Shown here: one piece after another, positions 35,147 to 43,668 of the stretch
How the letters are laid out: each line of letters opens with the position of its first letter
Position numbering within the stretch: position 1 is the stretch's first letter
DNA from: a virus
Reading direction: 5' to 3' (one strand)
Length of the DNA stretch: 64,000 bases
Virus record (IMG/VR): IMGVR_UViG_3300035659_000004
Location: 36,139-100,138 of that record
Notes under the pieces: generated by a model
What the model was told of the DNA's origin: nothing
Database searches by the model: none
What the model saw: only the letters and a program-made list of their open reading frames with translations
Position numbers and translations under genes: made by a program

Positions 35147-37753
35147 ATGAAAAAGAGTGCAAACCAATTAGTAGATTCAATTCGTGAAAAAATAGAAGCA
35201 CCCGGTGCTTTACGAGAAGCTGCTCCTTGGCTTGCAGCTGCTGGAACAGGTGCCTTGGGATACGGACTCTTACGGCATAAGAGTTTCGCTCCTTTGGGGA
35301 CACAACTTCGAAGTTTGCAAGAGGCTACTAAGGGGAAACCTTTTAGAATTGCTACTGGTGAGAATACCACTCTTTTAGATAGAATAAAGCAGTCTCTTGT
35401 TTTTGGGTCCCCTGTAATACCTACAGGTCAAAAAGCACGGGGGACAGTTCTTCACCATACAAACGCTCCGTTAGGTGGAGGTGACGTTGAAATAAATACA
35501 GGATCAATTGTTGATGATCTTCTTGATAAATGGACGTTTGATAAGGTGATGCGTACGGGTGTTGGAGCTGGGCCTGGGATGACTTCAGCTCTACCTAATA
35601 CGATGCGCCTGGATGAAGCTTTAAAGCGTGTCGGAGGTGACCCCAAACGCTTGAAAGAAATCTTTCCAGACTTCATATTAAAGGTTCGAGATTCATCGAT
35701 GGGGCGTGGAATATTTAAGTCCCTTGACGACTCGGGTGTGAGTGAAGCTTTTAAAGATCCGACACAATTTATTTTCCAAGAGAAGATGCCGATTAAGAAT
35801 GAGTACCGTGTACACACTTTGAACAATGAGCCTTTCACTGCTACACATCGGTATTTACCTGAGCCGTTACGTGGGTTGTGGGATAAAACAATGGAGAAAC
35901 TTTTTAGGGCGGGGGGAGGTGGAGGAGCTGTTGTACCTTTGATGGGAAAAAGGCGAAGAGACCTACACGACTTCATTCGAAAAAGTACTGCGCATTTAAA
36001 ACCTGCAGATGGAAAAAGTCTTTCAGATGTAGGTGAGTCGATGCATATTGCATGGGATGTTGCAGAACTCCCAGATGGGACTTTTAAATTAATAGAAGCT
36101 AACCCAATTCCTGGTACTTTGATGAATCCCATAGTAGGGAGAAAACTTCGACGCCAAGTAATGGGTAATTGGTCTAGACCTATTTCAGCTCTAGGAGGTG
36201 CGGCCTTAGCGGCACCTACAGGACTACTAACGAATGAAGCTTTGAAGCGTTTTGCTCCTGACCAAAACACTCCAATGAAAAAGACCGCGGAGCAGCTCAG
36301 TTGGGCTGTACTCTTCAAGTTTGCGGCACGGGAGGGAGACCCGAGGGTATGGCGGAAAATCGTAGATACTGTAGCTAAGGCTAAGGGGTATAACCCTCCA
36401 ACTGATGAAGAGTTGAATGAAATGTTTACACCAGACTGGGAGTCCAAACATCCCAGCACTGAATCCGCAATATTTGATTCTCCATGGTTTAAACGCAACA
36501 TGGATGCTGGAGCACGTACTAGAGCAGGTAGTGCTCGAAATTACACAGGCCCCATAAATGATCCGAGCGATGCTGCCGATGCGGCTGAAGCTGCTCGAGC
36601 TGCCGAGCAAGCTGCACAACAAATGAGTGTTCAGCGTCAACAAATGTTAGATGCTCTTGCAAGTAATAGTAAGTTAGAGATGGGAATGGGAGCGCTTGCA
36701 ACCATAGGGGCAATTCAACCTACCTGGATGGGTATTCAGAGTACACAACAAGCCAAAACACCAGAAGAACGTTATGCCATATTAGGGTTAGGTGGCGGAT
36801 TATCGGGCTTATCTGGAGGACAAGCTTTTGATAGCTTTAGACGGGCAGGATGGAGTAAAGAATTACATAAGATGATAACTAATCCAGACAATATTGATTT
36901 AAAACGTTTTTCTTTTTTGGCTGGAAAGATTAATAACCCCCCTTCAAGATTTAGTTCGCGCTATAAGGGAGGATTAGCAGGACTGGGATTGGGATTAGGA
37001 GGGGCGGCTATTTGGAATCAATTATCTAAAAATAAGACGTTAGATAAAGCGGCTTCTATAACTCCAGAAGAAATTGCACTCGGATTAGCTGGAAAAGCTG
37101 CACGTCCCGGGATCACAGAAGAAGAGATTCTAGAGTTAGGCCAAAAAATAAAAGAGGACGAGCTCGCAGCAAACAAATGGGAACCGGTTAAAAAGGGTAT
37201 AGGTGGCGGTGTATTAGGCGCAGGGTTGGGAAGAGTTATACCAAAGATGCAGCGCCTCGGAAAAGTACCTGGAATTCTTGCAGGTGCAGGGATAGGTGCA
37301 GGGGTAGGTGGGTTAGCTGGAATGCTTGATCGTTATTTATCGGGTGTTTTAGGTGAGGACAAAGGACAGATATTAGGGAACACCGCTAGGACAGGACGCT
37401 TAACAAAAGAAGACCAGGGTGTTTTTCACGCTACGGAGTTCGCGCCGTATGCGATTGGTACACAACCTGGAGCTAAGCCCCTATCTACAGCGCGTACACG
37501 TGACCTTCGGAATACAGTGCTAGCTCGTAATATGGCGACGGGTGCTGCTGTCAGTATTCCTAGTGCCGTTATGGCAGGACTTTTAATGCGCTCAGCTGGA
37601 GTATCTAAGACTAACATTCTGGATGCGGGTCTAGCTGCTATTCTTGGAGGTACTGGAGGAGGAGCTTTCATTTCTCCAGCGCATTCCAATATGATTATTG
37701 ATTTACATAATAGAGGATATAGTCGTCTAGCTAACCGAATTGAAAGGGATTAA
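35147..37753 (+). CDS. ATP-grasp domain protein fused to a membrane-rich tag-bearing domain
   Basis: This 868-residue protein starts MKKSANQLV. Residues about 170-330 have ATP-grasp features: FILKVRDSSMGRGIF (phosphate-loop region), FIFQEKMPIKNEYRVHTL, and IAWDVAELPDGTFKLIEANP with the acidic and Asn metal ligands. At residue 376 (nt 36274) an internal MKKTAEQLSWAVLFKFA begins a region clearly paralogous to the start of the next gene, with no stop between. Several glycine-rich hydrophobic segments follow (for example GLGLGLGGAAIWNQ). ATP-grasp enzymes join carboxyl groups to amines or thiols. A protein-modifying role is possible, but the substrate is unknown. The gene is AT-richer than its neighbours. 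Confidence 0.6.
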   Translation: MKKSANQLVDSIREKIEAPGALREAAPWLAAAGTGALGYGLLRHKSFAPLGTQLRSLQEATKGKPFRIATGENTTLLDRIKQSLVFGSPVIPTGQKARGTVLHHTNAPLGGGDVEINTGSIVDDLLDKWTFDKVMRTGVGAGPGMTSALPNTMRLDEALKRVGGDPKRLKEIFPDFILKVRDSSMGRGIFKSLDDSGVSEAFKDPTQFIFQEKMPIKNEYRVHTLNNEPFTATHRYLPEPLRGLWDKTMEKLFRAGGGGGAVVPLMGKRRRDLHDFIRKSTAHLKPADGKSLSDVGESMHIAWDVAELPDGTFKLIEANPIPGTLMNPIVGRKLRRQVMGNWSRPISALGGAALAAPTGLLTNEALKRFAPDQNTPMKKTAEQLSWAVLFKFAAREGDPRVWRKIVDTVAKAKGYNPPTDEELNEMFTPDWESKHPSTESAIFDSPWFKRNMDAGARTRAGSARNYTGPINDPSDAADAAEAARAAEQAAQQMSVQRQQMLDALASNSKLEMGMGALATIGAIQPTWMGIQSTQQAKTPEERYAILGLGGGLSGLSGGQAFDSFRRAGWSKELHKMITNPDNIDLKRFSFLAGKINNPPSRFSSRYKGGLAGLGLGLGGAAIWNQLSKNKTLDKAASITPEEIALGLAGKAARPGITEEEILELGQKIKEDELAANKWEPVKKGIGGGVLGAGLGRVIPKMQRLGKVPGILAGAGIGAGVGGLAGMLDRYLSGVLGEDKGQILGNTARTGRLTKEDQGVFHATEFAPYAIGTQPGAKPLSTARTRDLRNTVLARNMATGAAVSIPSAVMAGLLMRSAGVSKTNILDAGLAAILGGTGGGAFISPAHSNMIIDLHNRGYSRLANRIERD

Positions 37754-37758
37754 TTCCA

Positions 37759-39012
37759 ATGCGCAAAACCGCTGAACAACTATCCTGGTCCGTTCTTTTT
37801 AAATACGCTGAACGTGAAGGGAACCCCACTCTGTGGCGGAAAATGATAAACATTGTGGCCCGAAGCCAGGGTTTTAATCCCCCAACTGACGCGGAGTTTG
37901 CTGAAATCTTTACGCCAGATTGGCAATCCCGTCATCCACATATCGAAGACGCTATTAATAATTCAGCGTGGTATCAACGCAGTAGAGAAGCAAATCGTTC
38001 GGCACCTGGGGGAACCAAAGAGAGACCTAGATCGAAACCTCGGGAACCTGTTACGCCTGAACAAGAAGCCGCAAATCGTGCGTATGACGCGGAACAAGCT
38101 AAATCACGGAATGCCGAGCAAGCTAAGTCGCGTTCATCTCGTGCCAAAGCTGATCCTTATGGGGACCCTGGGTGGTCTAACTATGATCCTTATAGTTCAC
38201 GCGGGAAGAGTAGGTCCGGAGCCGGGTCAGGGTATTATGGAGCAGGATATGGGGCGGGAGCCGGGGCAGGGTATGGTGCGAGAACTGGTCCAGCGTACGG
38301 TTCGGGTCCTGCAGCTGATCCTTTCGGAGCATGGAACAGTTGGAATGATCGCTACCATAACACGCAGCGTGAAGAAGAGAGAGCTAGAGCTGCTGCAGAC
38401 GCCGCGGAAAAGAATAGAAGGGCAGAAGCAGATTACGCGGAACAAAAGCGTAGAAGTGATGAGTGGCGTGCAGAAAATGCCAGGAGAGCCGAGGAGCACA
38501 GGCGCCAAAGAGACGCGGAATATGCGGCTACGCGCGAACAAGGTGTGCGTAGGGACGCCGCCTATGGCCAAAGTCGCGCACACCGTTCGAAGATGTGGGC
38601 GGCACGAGACGCGGCAGTACAGCACGGAATAGTTGCACCTTTGGTATGGGGTGGAATGGGTCTAGCATCGGGCGCGTCGACGGAAGATCCCGCTACACGC
38701 TATGGTGTAATGGGCACAACTGGAGCATTTGCTGGAGCTCATGCTGGCTATGGGTTAGGCGAAAATATAAATGCGGGGCGTATGTCTAATGCATCTGTAG
38801 ATGTTCCATTCCACGTCCCTGCAGGATTTGAAGCCGTCAAACCATATTCCCGATTTAATTCCGGTTTAGCTAGCGGTGTCGGAGGAGTTTTAGGCTTAGG
38901 TACAGGATTAGGAGTGTCGCATCTAATCCAAAAATATTACGATAAGAAAAAGAAAAATAATCCGATGAAGAAAGCGGCGAGCGTGATAGCGGTTAACGTT
39001 TTAACTATTTAG
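37759..39012 (+). CDS. Tag-bearing protein with Gly/Tyr-rich disordered region
   Basis: This 417-residue protein starts MRKTAEQLSWSVLFKYAE, a paralogue of residues 376-470 of the preceding protein (shared NPPTDAEF, IFTPDWQS). Residues about 150-190 are Gly/Tyr/Ala repeats (GYGAGAGAGYGARTG), a prion-like low-complexity segment, followed by a long Arg/Glu/Ala coiled coil and two glycine-rich hydrophobic segments. The 3' end overlaps the convergent gene by eight bases. The family is not recognised. Confidence 0.55.
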   Translation: MRKTAEQLSWSVLFKYAEREGNPTLWRKMINIVARSQGFNPPTDAEFAEIFTPDWQSRHPHIEDAINNSAWYQRSREANRSAPGGTKERPRSKPREPVTPEQEAANRAYDAEQAKSRNAEQAKSRSSRAKADPYGDPGWSNYDPYSSRGKSRSGAGSGYYGAGYGAGAGAGYGARTGPAYGSGPAADPFGAWNSWNDRYHNTQREEERARAAADAAEKNRRAEADYAEQKRRSDEWRAENARRAEEHRRQRDAEYAATREQGVRRDAAYGQSRAHRSKMWAARDAAVQHGIVAPLVWGGMGLASGASTEDPATRYGVMGTTGAFAGAHAGYGLGENINAGRMSNASVDVPFHVPAGFEAVKPYSRFNSGLASGVGGVLGLGTGLGVSHLIQKYYDKKKKNNPMKKAASVIAVNVLTI

Positions 39013-39265
39013 GACTCTGACTCCCTCCATACCCACTCTGTGTTCGCGTCGCTACAAAATCCCCATGCGTGTGCATGTACCCAGCCCTCTGCGCTTTACA
39101 GCCAGGGTACGAAGGGATGCACACCTTGCTGAGCTTTGGAGCGTTAACCCAGATGGCTACCATCGGCCCTTTGCAACCGGGGCACGTCCAATGAGTCACG
39201 TCGTTTTCGACGAGCTCTTCAATCAGCCGGCCGCAATCGGTACACTGAAAATCCTTCATCCTCAT
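39005..39265 (-). CDS. Small zinc-ribbon protein
   Basis: This 86-residue protein carries CTDCGRL near residue 8 and CPGCKGP near residue 28, a classic zinc ribbon. A further Cys pair follows. Its ATG lies in the ATGA overlap with the upstream large gene on the same strand, so it is probably coupled to it. Its 3' end meets the convergent plus-strand gene. The function is unknown. Confidence 0.6.
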   Translation of the reverse strand: MRMKDFQCTDCGRLIEELVENDVTHWTCPGCKGPMVAIWVNAPKLSKVCIPSYPGCKAQRAGYMHTHGDFVATRTQSGYGGSQSPK

Positions 39266-41118
39266 GTGGAAACCTCTATGGGTTGCAAGTCGTCACCAAA
39301 AGTTGTGGCGAGTGGTGCGGGAACTGTACAAAGTTTCAGGGGTTGTAGCGACTCGTCAAACATGGCGGACTCGACTTCCGCCGTCGCATTCAAGTCGGCG
39401 CCGAAGGTTGCTTCCTCCAACCCGCCGATGGATTCCCCGAGGGAATCAACGAGGGATTCGACCTCGGCGCTCCCCGACGCGAAGATAGCTTTAAGCAGGG
39501 CAGTCGAGGCCTGGACCCGGGCCTTGGGACCCCCGGCCATGAGGATGATGCCCATGACGTACTCGTCTCCGCGGTGGAAAGGTGGGGCGTTGGGGAAGCT
39601 CTCCGAAAGAGAGTTGGCCAGGTCCGATAGGAAGTACTGGTTCCCACCTGACCCCTCGAAAGCCCGGACGTAGACGCCTCCTACTTTTGAAGGAAGACGC
39701 AGGAGCTCAGTCAGCGCCTTTATCTGCAGGAGGATGTCTTCGACGATGGTCTCGTACCGAAGAATCTCTGCTTTCAAGAACGCGACGTAGTCCTTGAGCA
39801 TATTCCCCGGGACCTCGAGCCGGGCGGCCAGGGCCTCGATGTACCCCGCGGCGACGCGGATGAAGTACGCCAAGGGCGGGATGAGCTCGGCTACGGATGG
39901 AGACCGGACCCAGTCGGGTGGCGTGCTGTCGGGGTATGTGGGGAAGGGAAATACCTGGGGCATGTTGGAGAGGTCCCAGTAACTCATCTCCACCCCCAAG
40001 CTCGTATCCCACACACCATCCGCGATGGCACTTGTCGCCCCGTCGTACGCCGTCAACGCCCAGGCCATAGCGAAGTGGTAGGTGTCCCCATCTTCAACGG
40101 GCAGGTCACGGACGACAAAAGAGTTTTCCCCAATCTTGAATTCGCCCTCGCTCACAACCCAGATGTCGCTGCCACGTTTCGTGGATGAGGTGACGTGTTG
40201 TGTTCCAATGAGCTCGATGACGTTGTTCGCGGTGGTGGCGTGGATGTTATTTCGAATAGCGAAAATAGCCCGGCGCCGCGGTATAAGGATCATGTTGCCC
40301 AGGTCGGGCAGCACTTTGAAAGGGACATCCATTGTGTCCCACTTCAGGAGGACACTCAATTTTTTGGACTTGCCCGGTTTCACCAAGGCATAGGCCTGCA
40401 GGTTCTCGGGCTTCGGCACCTTGGACTCGTTCGATGCTTTGAAAAGACTTCCGAACGTTCCTTTCAGGCGCCACATGTCATCCAAGAATCCGAAGGGATC
40501 GACGTTCGTACCGAGCACCATGACGAGTCCACCAACCCAGTCGGCCTCGTTCATGAACTGCGGACGATTACGGTCTCCTCGGTCCTGAAGAGAAGCGGCG
40601 ACCTGTCGATAGAACCCGGCATTCCCGCCGTTGTACCTATTCGCGTTCGTTAAAAATTTGCGGGTTTCGTCCGTCATCGGAGCGTCTGTGGGTGCCGGGG
40701 CAAAGAGCTTGCTAGGAGGAGGTGTTAAATCCCCGAAGCCTGCGAAGGTCGTATTAAATCTTTTTCCACTCGGCACCAGCATCGCGTAGACGCCGGCGTC
40801 TTCGAGTAGTCCTTCGAGGAAGGCTTTTATCTGGTCGATGATTTGTTTGATGATGGCCGAGGCCGCATCCTTCAAACCGATTATCAAGTTGGCAATGACT
40901 TCGAGGAGGGCGACAACAGCATTCAATACCTTGCGCAACTCATCGATAATCTTCGCGATTCTTTCGAGGGGAGCGAAATTGGGGATTGAAAGCTCGAGCT
41001 TTCCCCAAGGAGAGGTGGGGTCTCCTGGAGTGCTCTCGTAAAAAAGGTCGCGCTCCTTTTGCTTCTTACGAAGTTGGTCTGCTTTCCAGGCCTCTATCTT
41101 TTCTCGCTGAGTTGGCAT
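39262..41118 (-). CDS. Large probable virion or baseplate protein
   Basis: This 618-residue protein has a charged N-terminal helix and amphipathic helices near residues 55-105 (ANLIIGLKDAASAIIKQIID). A beta-rich middle follows (residues about 260-400), then more helices, and an acidic Ser/Ala-rich tail. It lacks catalytic motifs. It leads a four-gene minus-strand group next to the tail genes, which suggests a baseplate or tail-tip part. No family is recognised. Confidence 0.5.
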   Translation of the reverse strand: MPTQREKIEAWKADQLRKKQKERDLFYESTPGDPTSPWGKLELSIPNFAPLERIAKIIDELRKVLNAVVALLEVIANLIIGLKDAASAIIKQIIDQIKAFLEGLLEDAGVYAMLVPSGKRFNTTFAGFGDLTPPPSKLFAPAPTDAPMTDETRKFLTNANRYNGGNAGFYRQVAASLQDRGDRNRPQFMNEADWVGGLVMVLGTNVDPFGFLDDMWRLKGTFGSLFKASNESKVPKPENLQAYALVKPGKSKKLSVLLKWDTMDVPFKVLPDLGNMILIPRRRAIFAIRNNIHATTANNVIELIGTQHVTSSTKRGSDIWVVSEGEFKIGENSFVVRDLPVEDGDTYHFAMAWALTAYDGATSAIADGVWDTSLGVEMSYWDLSNMPQVFPFPTYPDSTPPDWVRSPSVAELIPPLAYFIRVAAGYIEALAARLEVPGNMLKDYVAFLKAEILRYETIVEDILLQIKALTELLRLPSKVGGVYVRAFEGSGGNQYFLSDLANSLSESFPNAPPFHRGDEYVMGIILMAGGPKARVQASTALLKAIFASGSAEVESLVDSLGESIGGLEEATFGADLNATAEVESAMFDESLQPLKLCTVPAPLATTFGDDLQPIEVST

Positions 41119-41121
41119 GTT

Positions 41122-41748
41122 TTAGTCGTCCCCGTAAATGATGTCGTAATGGTCTGCAGGAGGTATAGGCTCCACGCCCGTGCCCGTGCTTACGAGAGGT
41201 CCATGCAGCATCGCAAGTCTTATGGCAAACTCGCAATCGTAAAGAACGAATTGACGAAGTTGCCGGATAGGCCAATCCACTATCGAATGTCGCATGGTAT
41301 AGACACAGTTGAGTAGTGTTTCGTAGGCGTCTGCCATGGGATGTGCAAATTCCCACAGGGCATCAAAAGACCTGGGACGGAGTGCTATCTTCAGGTACGC
41401 GCATTTCCAAAGGTCCGTATAGGGCGATGAAAAAAGTGAAGAATTGTTGGTATAAAGATAATGCGCCTCTCTATTCAAACTTCGACAGAAGACATAAATC
41501 GAAGCTATATCTTTTACGAGATTCTTTTTCGGTACCTCAAAGTCATTGGCATACGCCATGTCCACACGCATGACTCCTGTAGGAAGAATCGCTAGGCTCG
41601 GGTTCGTCCGAAGAATATGTGCGATACATAGGGACCTAGGGATGTCGGATTTGTACTGGTCGATGTATCCCCCGTAAATCGTTTCTACTTCACGATATGT
41701 GGACTCATTTAGTTTTGCCATATAATAGGCATCGGTTCGAATTCTCAT
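41122..41748 (-). CDS. Protein of unknown function in the minus-strand group
   Basis: This 208-residue helical protein is rich in Tyr, Leu and Arg. Its start overlaps the upstream stop by one base (TAATG on the minus strand) and its stop lies three bases before the large gene, so the group is an operon. No motif is recognised. Confidence 0.5.
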   Translation of the reverse strand: MRIRTDAYYMAKLNESTYREVETIYGGYIDQYKSDIPRSLCIAHILRTNPSLAILPTGVMRVDMAYANDFEVPKKNLVKDIASIYVFCRSLNREAHYLYTNNSSLFSSPYTDLWKCAYLKIALRPRSFDALWEFAHPMADAYETLLNCVYTMRHSIVDWPIRQLRQFVLYDCEFAIRLAMLHGPLVSTGTGVEPIPPADHYDIIYGDD

Positions 41749-42005
41749 TAAAAGTCCTCACCCTTGGATACGAAGGTCACCGCTGATTTTTCGTCCAGTA
41801 AAGCCTTCCTAATCATAGGGGTCGTCGTTATGACATGTTCCTTGTAGGCCTTCGTTAATTTATCTGCTTCTTCGAAACCCAGTGTTTTAAGCTGCGCAGC
41901 GCCACGTGCCACCATCTGGTAGGTAGCAAGGCGGCCCAATCTCGCAGCTATCAGCCCTAATTTCTGCAGCCCTAATGGTGGGGCTATCCCGTTGACCCAG
42001 TTCAT
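41748..42005 (-). CDS. Small protein starting the minus-strand group
   Basis: The ATG complementary to 42003-42005 is preferred over an upstream TTG and gives 85 residues. The start MNWVNGIAPPLGLQKLGLIA is hydrophobic and amphipathic. The rest is a charged helix. It is divergent from the next plus-strand gene with only 33 bases between the starts, so any promoters overlap. Confidence 0.5.
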   Translation of the reverse strand: MNWVNGIAPPLGLQKLGLIAARLGRLATYQMVARGAAQLKTLGFEEADKLTKAYKEHVITTTPMIRKALLDEKSAVTFVSKGEDF

Positions 42006-42038
42006 GGGACGAGCATAACACAAACGGACGGAGGAAAC

Positions 42039-42203
42039 ATGTCGGAAGGCTGGAAGGTAGTCTTTTCGGATTTGGGCCGAAAGGTACTACAGGCTGCGGT
42101 TGTTGTGGTGGTAGAAGAAGTGATTCGTAGGAATGTCCAAGCCTATCCCGAGTATCAAGACCAAAATAAATATCGAAGTAAAAAAGAACGCGTAACAGAT
42201 TAA
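42039..42203 (+). CDS. 54-residue membrane-helix protein, paralogue 1 of 3
   Basis: The ATG at 42039 follows a GGAGGA ribosome site. The product starts MSEGWKVVFSDL, then a hydrophobic helix (VLQAAVVVVVEEV) and a basic tail. It resembles the two following proteins (MSSGWSEFGKGL and MSEAWKILFKEF). This shared pattern of start, helix and VEEV supports it as a real gene. Its function is unknown. Confidence 0.6.
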   Translation: MSEGWKVVFSDLGRKVLQAAVVVVVEEVIRRNVQAYPEYQDQNKYRSKKERVTD

Positions 42204-42374
42204 AACAACGTACTCCCCCATTCGTATGCTGCGCGAAGAACTCTTTCGCACTATCCGTCCACGCGACGTAAAAAAGGGGGACCCTCTGTTACGTTCATTC
42301 ATTTGGATCTAACCAGCGCATTCCGCGTTGGAAAGGATAACAACCATGTTCTATGAAAGATAAGTAGGTAACAC
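42204..42374 (+). promoter_or_regulatory. Gap with leader hairpin and a possible five-residue leader ORF
   Basis: The gap contains a 28-codon frame at 42226 without a ribosome site, which I do not call. At 42313-42331 CCAGCGC pairs with GCGTTGG, followed by AAAGGA and a mini-frame ATGTTCTATGAAAGATAA (MFYER). This matches the hairpin-plus-ribosome-site layout of other early leaders. No clear GGTAYAAG motif lies upstream. Confidence 0.35.
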
Positions 42375-42587
42375 ATGTCATCAGGTTGGTCAGAATTCGG
42401 AAAAGGTCTCATCAAGGTATTGGCCATAGCGTTGGTGGAGGAAGTGGTACGACAAGGTTTTACGCAATACTCCGACATGAAGGAGCAAACGGAGAGGCCA
42501 CCCAGACAGGCTCGACGGAACTCGAAGCGTTCCTATACGCGTAAGGCGAAAACCACATCGAAAGCAAAAGGGACAGCTCATGTCTGA
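42375..42587 (+). CDS. Small membrane-helix protein, paralogue 2 of 3
   Basis: This 70-residue protein has the MSSGWSEFGKGL start, a hydrophobic helix (VLAIALVEEVVRQ) and a very basic Lys/Arg/Thr tail (about residues 40-68) that could bind nucleic acid or lipid head groups. It overlaps the next gene by eight bases. Confidence 0.6.
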   Translation: MSSGWSEFGKGLIKVLAIALVEEVVRQGFTQYSDMKEQTERPPRQARRNSKRSYTRKAKTTSKAKGTAHV

Positions 42588-42789
42588 AGCTTGGAAAATC
42601 CTTTTCAAAGAGTTCCTCATAAGTTTCGGACAAGCTTTTGTAGCTGCTTTCCTTGCGGAGGTTGCTTCTCAAATCCTCAGGAAGATGCCCGACCTAGTAG
42701 AGTTTCTTAGACTTCAGATGGTACAAATATATCATACCTTAACAGCAGGATATGATAGGGATTATCCTCGTCTTTTACCCACCGTTTAG
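42580..42789 (+). CDS. Small membrane-helix protein, paralogue 3 of 3
   Basis: This 69-residue protein starts MSEAWKILFKEF and has a hydrophobic helix (FGQAFVAAFLAEVASQIL). It keeps the family pattern but has a neutral tail. It is translationally coupled to paralogue 2 by overlap. Its role is unknown; small membrane proteins early in infection often interfere with host envelope functions. Confidence 0.55.
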   Translation: MSEAWKILFKEFLISFGQAFVAAFLAEVASQILRKMPDLVEFLRLQMVQIYHTLTAGYDRDYPRLLPTV

Positions 42790-42792
42790 GAG

Positions 42793-42888
42793 TCAAAAAA
42801 TGGGGTCATTTTAGGTATAAGAATATGAGGAAAACTATAGTAGTTCTCCCAAACCACCCCATGCTGCAGCGTGGGAAAGGAGTTCATC
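42793..42888 (+). promoter_or_regulatory. Early promoter (GGTATAAG) and leader hairpin
   Basis: TCAAAA (42793) and GGTATAAG (42814-42821) are followed by GAATATGAGG. The leader holds a hairpin CCCATGCTGCAGCGTGGG (42858-42875) directly before AAAGGAG and the ATG at 42889. The layout is the same as at 43242-43336. Confidence 0.6.
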
Positions 42889-43146
42889 ATGGATAACGTT
42901 CTCAAGACTGCTCTTGGTATCTGCCTGGGAATCGGGGCCTTCAAGATCACGGAATACGGCATCAGGGAAGCCTTGGCGTACGGTAAGAAGTCGGACTGGT
43001 ACGTCGAGGATCAAGGCCGCGATGCGGCCAAGAAGGCCAAGTCCGCCAAGGAGGCTGCCGCGGAGGCGGCCAAAAAGGCTGAGCGAGCCGCGGCCGCGTC
43101 GGCGGCGGCAGCCGCTGAGGCCGCGAATCCGACCCCCGCGTCCTGA
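42889..43146 (+). CDS. Small membrane protein with Ala/Lys coiled coil
   Basis: The ATG at 42889 is chosen because AAAGGAG lies upstream. The 85-residue product has a hydrophobic N-terminal segment (LKTALGICLGIGAFKITEYG) and then a long Ala/Lys/Glu helix with heptad character. It resembles the next protein in plan. The operon is a single gene with its own promoter and terminator. Confidence 0.6.
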   Translation: MDNVLKTALGICLGIGAFKITEYGIREALAYGKKSDWYVEDQGRDAAKKAKSAKEAAAEAAKKAERAAAASAAAAAEAANPTPAS

Positions 43147-43158
43147 TGTAACGGTTTA

Positions 43159-43228
43159 GAAGTCCGCTTAGAGGGGAGACCACCGGTCTCCTCTCTGAGC
43201 TCCTCCCCTCTGGGCGGACTTCTTTTTT
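43159..43228 (+). terminator. Branched intrinsic terminator
   Basis: GAAGTCCGC pairs with GCGGACTTC. Inside it AGAGGGGAG pairs with CTCCCCTCT, and GGAGACC with GGTCTCC. TTTTTT follows. It ends the 42889 gene. Confidence 0.85.
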
Positions 43229-43241
43229 GATTTCAGCGTTC

Positions 43242-43336
43242 CTAAAACGAGGGGGTATTTGGGTACAAGTATATGTAGAAGAACATGTTGTTCTATCTAC
43301 TAACCCCAGTGCTGCAGCGCTGGAGAAGGAGCTGTT
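43242..43336 (+). promoter_or_regulatory. Early promoter (GGTACAAG) and two leader hairpins
   Basis: CTAAAA (43242) and GGTACAAG (43262-43269) are 16 bases apart measured to TACAAG. The leader has AGAACATGTTGTTCT (43279-43293) and CCAGTGCTGCAGCGCTGG (43306-43323). GAGAAGGAG and the ATG at 43337 follow. Confidence 0.6.
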
Positions 43337-43558
43337 ATGGAAAAGAAGAACCGAATAGCCGCATCCATTCTTGGTGTTCTGTCGGGAACCCTGGGAGTGG
43401 TGATCGCAGGTATCACCTTGATCGCGGCCAATGCGGCGTTGGCCGAGGAGGCCAAGAAATCCGAAGTGGACGAATTTATGGAGGCCTTGAAAGAGGCGAA
43501 TGAGCGCCTGGCTCAAGCGATGGCGGCGCTCCAAGTGAAGATGGCGCCAAAGGCTTAA
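43337..43558 (+). CDS. Small membrane protein with coiled coil
   Basis: This 73-residue protein has one transmembrane helix (ILGVLSGTLGVVIAGITLIA, residues about 10-30) and a C-terminal acidic-to-neutral coiled coil. It has the same plan as the product of 42889-43146 and is likewise a one-gene unit with its own promoter and terminator. Its function is unknown. Confidence 0.6.
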   Translation: MEKKNRIAASILGVLSGTLGVVIAGITLIAANAALAEEAKKSEVDEFMEALKEANERLAQAMAALQVKMAPKA

Positions 43559-43569
43559 TATGTGATTCC

Positions 43570-43607
43570 GCCTGTCTCAACCACCTGTTGGGACGGGCTT
43601 CTTTTTT
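43570..43607 (+). terminator. Intrinsic terminator
   Basis: GCCTGTCTCAAC pairs with GTTGGGACGGGC across a short loop and is followed by TTCTTTTTTG. It ends the 43337 gene. Confidence 0.85.
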
Positions 43608-43668
43608 GTCTTGCACAAACTAACCCGATAGCTTATAGATTGTAAAAAGCCTACAGGAGGATTGTAAA

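Noticed and set aside
35452-36501. Minus-strand frame of 349 codons
   Set aside because: It is antisense to the ATP-grasp fusion. Its composition (Ser, Pro, Arg) is typical of a shadow frame and it has no ribosome site.
37853-38632. Second plus-strand frame of 259 codons
   Set aside because: It overlaps the gene at 37759 in another frame. The real frame shares a paralogous start with the neighbouring gene; this one has no similarity to anything nearby.
42226-42312. 28-codon frame in the 42.2 kb gap
   Set aside because: It has no ribosome site and no similarity to its neighbours; the gap is better explained by the leader hairpin.
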